Assembly: GCF_028621955.1 (NCBI RefSeq)
Contig: NZ_CP117516.1
Span: 1 to 64,000 of the forward strand
Direction of reading: 5' to 3'
Length of the DNA stretch: 64,000 nucleotides
From: Erythrobacter sp. BLCC-B19
GTDB taxonomy: Bacteria > Pseudomonadota > Alphaproteobacteria > Sphingomonadales > Sphingomonadaceae
Below are positions 60,278 through 64,000 of the stretch, piece by piece; position 1 is the stretch's first letter, and each line of letters opens with the position of its first letter. The notes below the pieces were generated by a model, which saw only the letters and a program-made list of their open reading frames with translations, did no database searches and was not told the origin of the DNA. The translations under genes were made by a program, and so were the position numbers.

Positions 60278-61600
60278 GTGCGCCCCGCCTATCACTACAC
60301 CCCGCGCCGCAACTGGCTGAGCGACCCCAATGGCCTCGTCCATGACGGGCGGCTGTGGCACCTGTTCTACCAGTACAACCCGCAAGGCGAGGACTGGGGG
60401 CATATGTCATGGGGCCATGCCGTCAGCCCCGATCTGGCACGGTGGGAAGAGCGTGCGCCTGCCCTGATCGACAGCCCGGAGGAGATGGTGTTTTCGGGCA
60501 GCGCGGTGATTGACCACGCGGGCAGCGCCGGCTTGGGAAAGGGCACGATGATCGCGGCCTATACCGCCGCACTGACCGGGCCGCCCGCTGTGCAGGCGCA
60601 GTCGCTGGCCTACAGCCGCGACGCGGGCGAAAGCTGGGAGCGGTTTACGGGCAATCCGGTGCTCGACCTGAAGATGGCCGATTTTCGCGACCCTTGCGTG
60701 TTCTGGCACGCGGCCAGCGACAGCTGGATCATGGTGGTGGTCAAATCGATGGAGCAGACCGCGCAGATCTGGCGCTCGGCCAACCTCACTGAGTGGCAGC
60801 TCGCTTCGGAAATTGTCGCCGGATCGGCGCCGGGGCGGGTGTGGGAGTGCCCGACGCTGGTCGAACTGCCGGTCACGGGCCAGGACGGGGCGACCCGCTG
60901 GCTGTTCAAGGTCGATGCGCTGCACGATGCGCCCGGCGCGGGCGCGCTGTGTTGCCTTGGCGATTTTGACGGCCACCACTTCACGCCCGACGGGGCCGGC
61001 TGGCAGGTGGTCGATCAGGGCCGCGACTTCTACGCCGCGATCGTCTGGAACGGCCCGCGCGATGCCGCCGGGCGGCCGGCATGGATCGGGTGGATGGGCA
61101 ACCACGCCTATCAGCACGAATTTCCGAGGCGCGGCTGGCGCGGGGTGATGAGCCTGCCGCGACGGATGGGATTGGCCGAAGCCAGTGGTGGCGGGCTGCG
61201 CCTTGCCCAGGCCATCGAGCCATCGGTCGCAGCTCTGTTCGCGGCCCCTGCCCCGCTGTCCGGCGCAATCGTCCCGGTTGCGAGCCGCATCACGCTCGCG
61301 GCCGACTTTACCGGCAGTCTGACACTGGACGATGGCACTGGCAGCCAGTTCAGCGTGATCGCTGCCGGCGAGCAGTGGCAGCTTGCGCGCCATGACGGTG
61401 CCCTGCCCTTCCTTGCCGCCACCGCCGTGATCGAGCGGCGCATGGACGAAGGGCTCGACCTGTGGATCGACAGCGAGACAATCGAGGCGCTGACCGCCGA
61501 TGGCACGGGCAGTGCGAGCTTCCAGCACCGCCCGGCGCGCGCGCAGCTCGGCCTTGAGACCGATCAGCCCCGCGCCGTGTCAGTCGCCGCGCTGGCGTGA
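60278..61600 (+). CDS. GH32 beta-fructosidase (invertase/levanase type)
   Basis: 440 residues. GH32 triad: nucleophile Asp16 (NWLSDPNG), Asp138 (FRDP) and acid/base Glu190 (WECP). Hydrolyses sucrose or fructans; without a signal peptide, it acts in the cytoplasm. I start at GTG 60278, which has a strong GAGGAGGA 6-13 bases upstream; a GTG at 60239 has none. Its 3' end overlaps the convergent fructokinase gene by 21 bases. Confidence 0.92.
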   Translation: MRPAYHYTPRRNWLSDPNGLVHDGRLWHLFYQYNPQGEDWGHMSWGHAVSPDLARWEERAPALIDSPEEMVFSGSAVIDHAGSAGLGKGTMIAAYTAALTGPPAVQAQSLAYSRDAGESWERFTGNPVLDLKMADFRDPCVFWHAASDSWIMVVVKSMEQTAQIWRSANLTEWQLASEIVAGSAPGRVWECPTLVELPVTGQDGATRWLFKVDALHDAPGAGALCCLGDFDGHHFTPDGAGWQVVDQGRDFYAAIVWNGPRDAAGRPAWIGWMGNHAYQHEFPRRGWRGVMSLPRRMGLAEASGGGLRLAQAIEPSVAALFAAPAPLSGAIVPVASRITLAADFTGSLTLDDGTGSQFSVIAAGEQWQLARHDGALPFLAATAVIERRMDEGLDLWIDSETIEALTADGTGSASFQHRPARAQLGLETDQPRAVSVAALA

Positions 61601-62479
61601 GGCTTGCTGGCCCAGCGCAATGGCGCCGGTGATCCCCGCATCATCGCCCAGCGCAGGCGCGGCGATATAGGTGGCAAGCCCCGGATCGAGCCGGGGGTGG
61701 CTGACATAGCCCGCCAGCCGCAGCTCGGTCTGGTGGCGCAAGCTCTCCAGCAGCCCCGGTGTCTTCATCACTCCGCCGCCGAAGATCAGCCGGTCGGGCA
61801 TGTGCAGCAGCACCAAACTCACCGCCAGATCGGCGAGATAGGACGCAATCAGCGGGATCGCGTCCGGATCAGTCCTGGCCGCCTCATCCAGTGGCGCGCC
61901 CCAGCGGTCGATGATCGCCGGACCGCTGGCGAGGCCTTCAAGGCAATCGCCATGATACGGGCATCGCCCTGCAAAGGGATCACGCACCGGATCGCGCACG
62001 GGCCGGATATGCCCCGCCTCAAGGTGGCTGATGCCGCCGCGCGCTGCGCCGCGATGCAGCACGCCGGCGCCGATCCCGGTGCCGATGGTGGTATAGGCAA
62101 GGGTCTCGCACCCCTGCCCCGCGCCCGACAGCCACTCGCCCAGCGCCGCGCCGTTAACGTCGGTCTCGATCAATAGCGGCGCGCCGAGGTGGGCGAGCGC
62201 ATCGTGGAACCGCGCCCCGCTCCAGCCGGGCTTGGGGGTGGTGGTGAAGGTGCCATAGGCGGGCGAGGCCGGGTTGATGTCGATTGGCCCGAAGGAGGCA
62301 ATGCCGATCCCGGCGAGCGGGCCGTGCGCGGCAAAGAAGGCCGCCATTTCGGGGAAGGTGACATCGGGCGTGCGGGTGTCGATCCGCGTGCGGTCGATGA
62401 TCCGCCCTGCCGCGTCTGCCACAGCGAGCACGAATTTCGTGCCGCCTGCCTCCACGGCGCCGATAGGCTGGTCTGTCAT
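61580..62479 (-). CDS. ROK-family fructokinase
   Basis: 299 residues. ROK motifs: N-terminal AVEAGGTKFVLAVAD, TTIGTGIGAGVLHRG, and the zinc site with GHIRPVRDP...CPYHGDCLEGLASGP, typical of fructokinases (Mak/ScrK-like). Phosphorylates the fructose freed by GH32 or GH68. ATG 62479 overlaps the upstream oxygenase-like stop (ATGA). Confidence 0.92.
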   Translation of the reverse strand: MTDQPIGAVEAGGTKFVLAVADAAGRIIDRTRIDTRTPDVTFPEMAAFFAAHGPLAGIGIASFGPIDINPASPAYGTFTTTPKPGWSGARFHDALAHLGAPLLIETDVNGAALGEWLSGAGQGCETLAYTTIGTGIGAGVLHRGAARGGISHLEAGHIRPVRDPVRDPFAGRCPYHGDCLEGLASGPAIIDRWGAPLDEAARTDPDAIPLIASYLADLAVSLVLLHMPDRLIFGGGVMKTPGLLESLRHQTELRLAGYVSHPRLDPGLATYIAAPALGDDAGITGAIALGQQASRQRGD

Positions 62480-63888
62480 GGCTTGTCCTGTTCTCCGGGT
62501 GGCGGTGCGATGTCGAAGGCGATAGTCAGGCGCTCGGCTCCCGCGAAGGGGACGGTGCCGTGCCAGGTGGTTGACGGGAAGATCGCGAGCCGCCCCGCCT
62601 GCGGCGTGATATGGCGCAAGGGTGCTAGGTCGAGCTTCAGCTCGGGCGGGGGCGCGCCGAGGGCGAGGTCGCCGGCATGGTCTGGCCCCGGATCGCCCGG
62701 CACGGCGAGATAGAATGCGGTGCTGGCCCAGCCGAGCGGATGGGTGTGCGCGCTGTGGTATCCGCCTGCGGAAAGCCGCACCGACCAGCTGCCGGAAAAG
62801 CGGATGTTCTGCGGCTTGCGGCCGAGCAGCGGATGGTGCGCCCCTTCGTCGCCTTCGCGATCAGGCAAGCCGTCGCGCCAATCCGCCACAGCGCGCGCCA
62901 GCCGCACGCGCAGATCGCCGATCAGCGGGTCGTGGTGAAGCAACATGTCGCGATCGGTCTGCACCCCGCCGCGCACCGATTGTTCGGTATAGGGCGCAGC
63001 CATGCGATGAAGCCCGCGCACAAAATCTGCCAGCGCGGCGAGCCGCGCGGGCGCAAGGCCGAGATCGAAACTCTGGGCAAAGCCTGTTTCGCCCCCCTCG
63101 AGCCATGCAGCGCGCGGATCATCCAGCAGCCGCCAGCAAAGGCTGGCATAGGGCCAGAACTGGCCTGCCTGAGGGGTTGCCAGCTGCGCCTCGGCCAGCG
63201 CCAGCGCGCGCTGCAGGTCGCCGTGGCGCAGGGCGTGGCGCACTTGGAGGAGGGTGAGGCCCGGGTCGCTGGAACCGGCAAAGGGCGCGAAGATCACCGG
63301 ATCGGCGGGCGCAGTGCCGCCCTCGCAGGCGAGATAGAGCCGCAAGGGCGCAAGCCCGCTCGTCACCCCTCGCGCCTCAGCCAGAGCCAGCACCGCGCCT
63401 GCGCCGTCCCAGTCCTTGGCCGCCGCCAGCTTCTGGAACCACGCCTGGTAGATCGCGCCATTGCCCGGCTCGCGCGCCGCCGCCTCGCGGTAGGATCGCC
63501 ACGGATCGCATTTCCCCGCCGTGACCCTGAGGGTCGAGAGCGCGCCGTGCCCGTCGGCCCAGCCCGGCATCCGCGCCAGCACTCCCTCAAGCAGCCGCTC
63601 GGCCCGCGCGCGATCACCCTCCGCTGCCAGCGCCAGCGCGAGATTGCGCACCACAGCCGCGTTGCCGGGGTTGAGCAGCGCCGCGCGCTCGAACAGGCCG
63701 GCGGCAGGATACCAGCCCTCAAACGCGAACTGCGCCTGCATGAAGGCGATGGCCGGATGATCGGGTGCGGCCTTGGCCGCTGCATTGATGGCGGCGCAGG
63801 CGGCGACCATGTCCTGCTCCGCGCGCGCGCGCTGCGCTGCGCTGACCAGTGCCGCCGGATCGCCCGCCGCCGCCGCCGCTTGGCTCAC
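62476..63888 (-). CDS. TPR protein with C-terminal 2OG-Fe(II) oxygenase-like domain
   Basis: About 470 residues. N-terminal tetratricopeptide-like helical repeats (DHPAIAFMQAQFAFEGWYPAAGLFERAALLNPGNAAVVRNLALALAAEGD) then a cupin-like oxygenase domain with candidate iron ligands in GYHSAHTHPLGW and STTWHGTVPF and the 2OG-binding Arg in ERLTIAFD. GTG 63888 overlaps the previous stop as GTGA; a TTG at 63906 is possible. Such proteins occur next to tryptophan-halogenase genes in sugar loci; substrate unknown. Confidence 0.8.
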   Translation of the reverse strand: MSQAAAAAGDPAALVSAAQRARAEQDMVAACAAINAAAKAAPDHPAIAFMQAQFAFEGWYPAAGLFERAALLNPGNAAVVRNLALALAAEGDRARAERLLEGVLARMPGWADGHGALSTLRVTAGKCDPWRSYREAAAREPGNGAIYQAWFQKLAAAKDWDGAGAVLALAEARGVTSGLAPLRLYLACEGGTAPADPVIFAPFAGSSDPGLTLLQVRHALRHGDLQRALALAEAQLATPQAGQFWPYASLCWRLLDDPRAAWLEGGETGFAQSFDLGLAPARLAALADFVRGLHRMAAPYTEQSVRGGVQTDRDMLLHHDPLIGDLRVRLARAVADWRDGLPDREGDEGAHHPLLGRKPQNIRFSGSWSVRLSAGGYHSAHTHPLGWASTAFYLAVPGDPGPDHAGDLALGAPPPELKLDLAPLRHITPQAGRLAIFPSTTWHGTVPFAGAERLTIAFDIAPPPGEQDKP

Positions 63889-64000
63889 ACCTGCGGAGCC
63901 TTGCAATGCTGGTCGATGAACTGCTGGTGCGTCGGCTGCTTGCCTGCCTCATGCGCCATTGCCGCGCGCAGCCTGCCGAGCCATTCGCCCGGAGCCGCCT
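63885..64000 (-). CDS. C-terminal fragment, probable tryptophan-halogenase-like protein (cut by window edge)
   Basis: The last 37 residues of a minus-strand gene, ending MAHEAGKQPTHQQFIDQHCKAPQV. The THQQFIDQHC tail resembles the ends of flavin-dependent tryptophan halogenase-like proteins of this order. The rest is outside the window, so the call is tentative. Confidence 0.5.
   Translation of the reverse strand, partial: AAPGEWLGRLRAAMAHEAGKQPTHQQFIDQHCKAPQV

Overview
The window is a high-GC alphaproteobacterial chromosome segment, most likely Sphingomonadales (Erythrobacter/Porphyrobacter-like). The signs are the hemC-hemD-membrane protein block beside tsaD-gpsA, two TonB-dependent receptors, a levansucrase-family enzyme without a signal peptide as in Zymomonas, and the tail of a probable tryptophan-halogenase-like gene. 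Genes are tightly packed, with many 1-4 base stop/start overlaps (ATGA, GTGA, TGATG), so many true starts are GTG or TTG. No tRNA, rRNA, CRISPR array or transposase gene was seen. A perfect parS-type palindrome at 11782-11803 suggests the segment lies in the ParB/origin-proximal part of the chromosome.

Region 1 (0-14.8 kb) is mostly housekeeping: haem synthesis (hemC, hemD), tsaD, gpsA, a polysaccharide flippase, a VWA lipoprotein, a helix-hairpin-helix membrane protein, a lone receiver protein, the end of tyrosine catabolism (maiA, fumarylacetoacetate hydrolase), an aldehyde dehydrogenase and a lactate 2-monooxygenase-like flavoenzyme. Region 2 (14.9-19.7 kb) holds a CIO-type cytochrome bd operon (cydA, cydB, a 44-residue DUF2474 peptide, a DCC-family protein) and a sterol-desaturase-family enzyme with a partner membrane protein.

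Region 3 (19.8-33.7 kb, minus strand) looks like a guanidine nitrogen-assimilation locus: ABC transporter, two DUF1989 proteins (carboxyguanidine deiminase type), a urea/guanidine carboxylase, allophanate hydrolase, a hybrid kinase and a LuxR-type response regulator. It also has a NikR-like ribbon-helix-helix regulator that has lost three of four nickel ligands. Two near-matching 28-bp operators (half-sites TATTA-N16-TAATA) lie in front of the operon and in front of the regulator gene. Between the binding-protein and permease genes sits a 269-base region of nested inverted repeats that looks like a large structured RNA.

Region 4 (33.8-45.6 kb) is an apparently uncharacterised catabolic system. 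A GntR regulator separates a minus-strand operon (racemase-fold protein lacking both catalytic cysteines, two SnoaL-like proteins, TonB receptor) from a plus-strand operon (HMG-CoA-lyase-like, hydantoinase/oxoprolinase A and B, type III CoA-transferase, isochorismatase-like hydrolase). Identical TTGTATACAA operators stand before both arms.

Region 5 (45.6-64 kb) holds two secreted unknowns, a FecA-like receptor, and a raffinose/sucrose-type regulon: GH97 alpha-glucosidase, MFS transporter, GH36 alpha-galactosidase, galT, galK, GH68, a LacI regulator, GH32 and a ROK fructokinase. Three copies of TGCAATCGATTGCA mark the regulon's promoters. The window ends in a 2OG-Fe(II) oxygenase-like gene and the tail of a probable halogenase-like gene.
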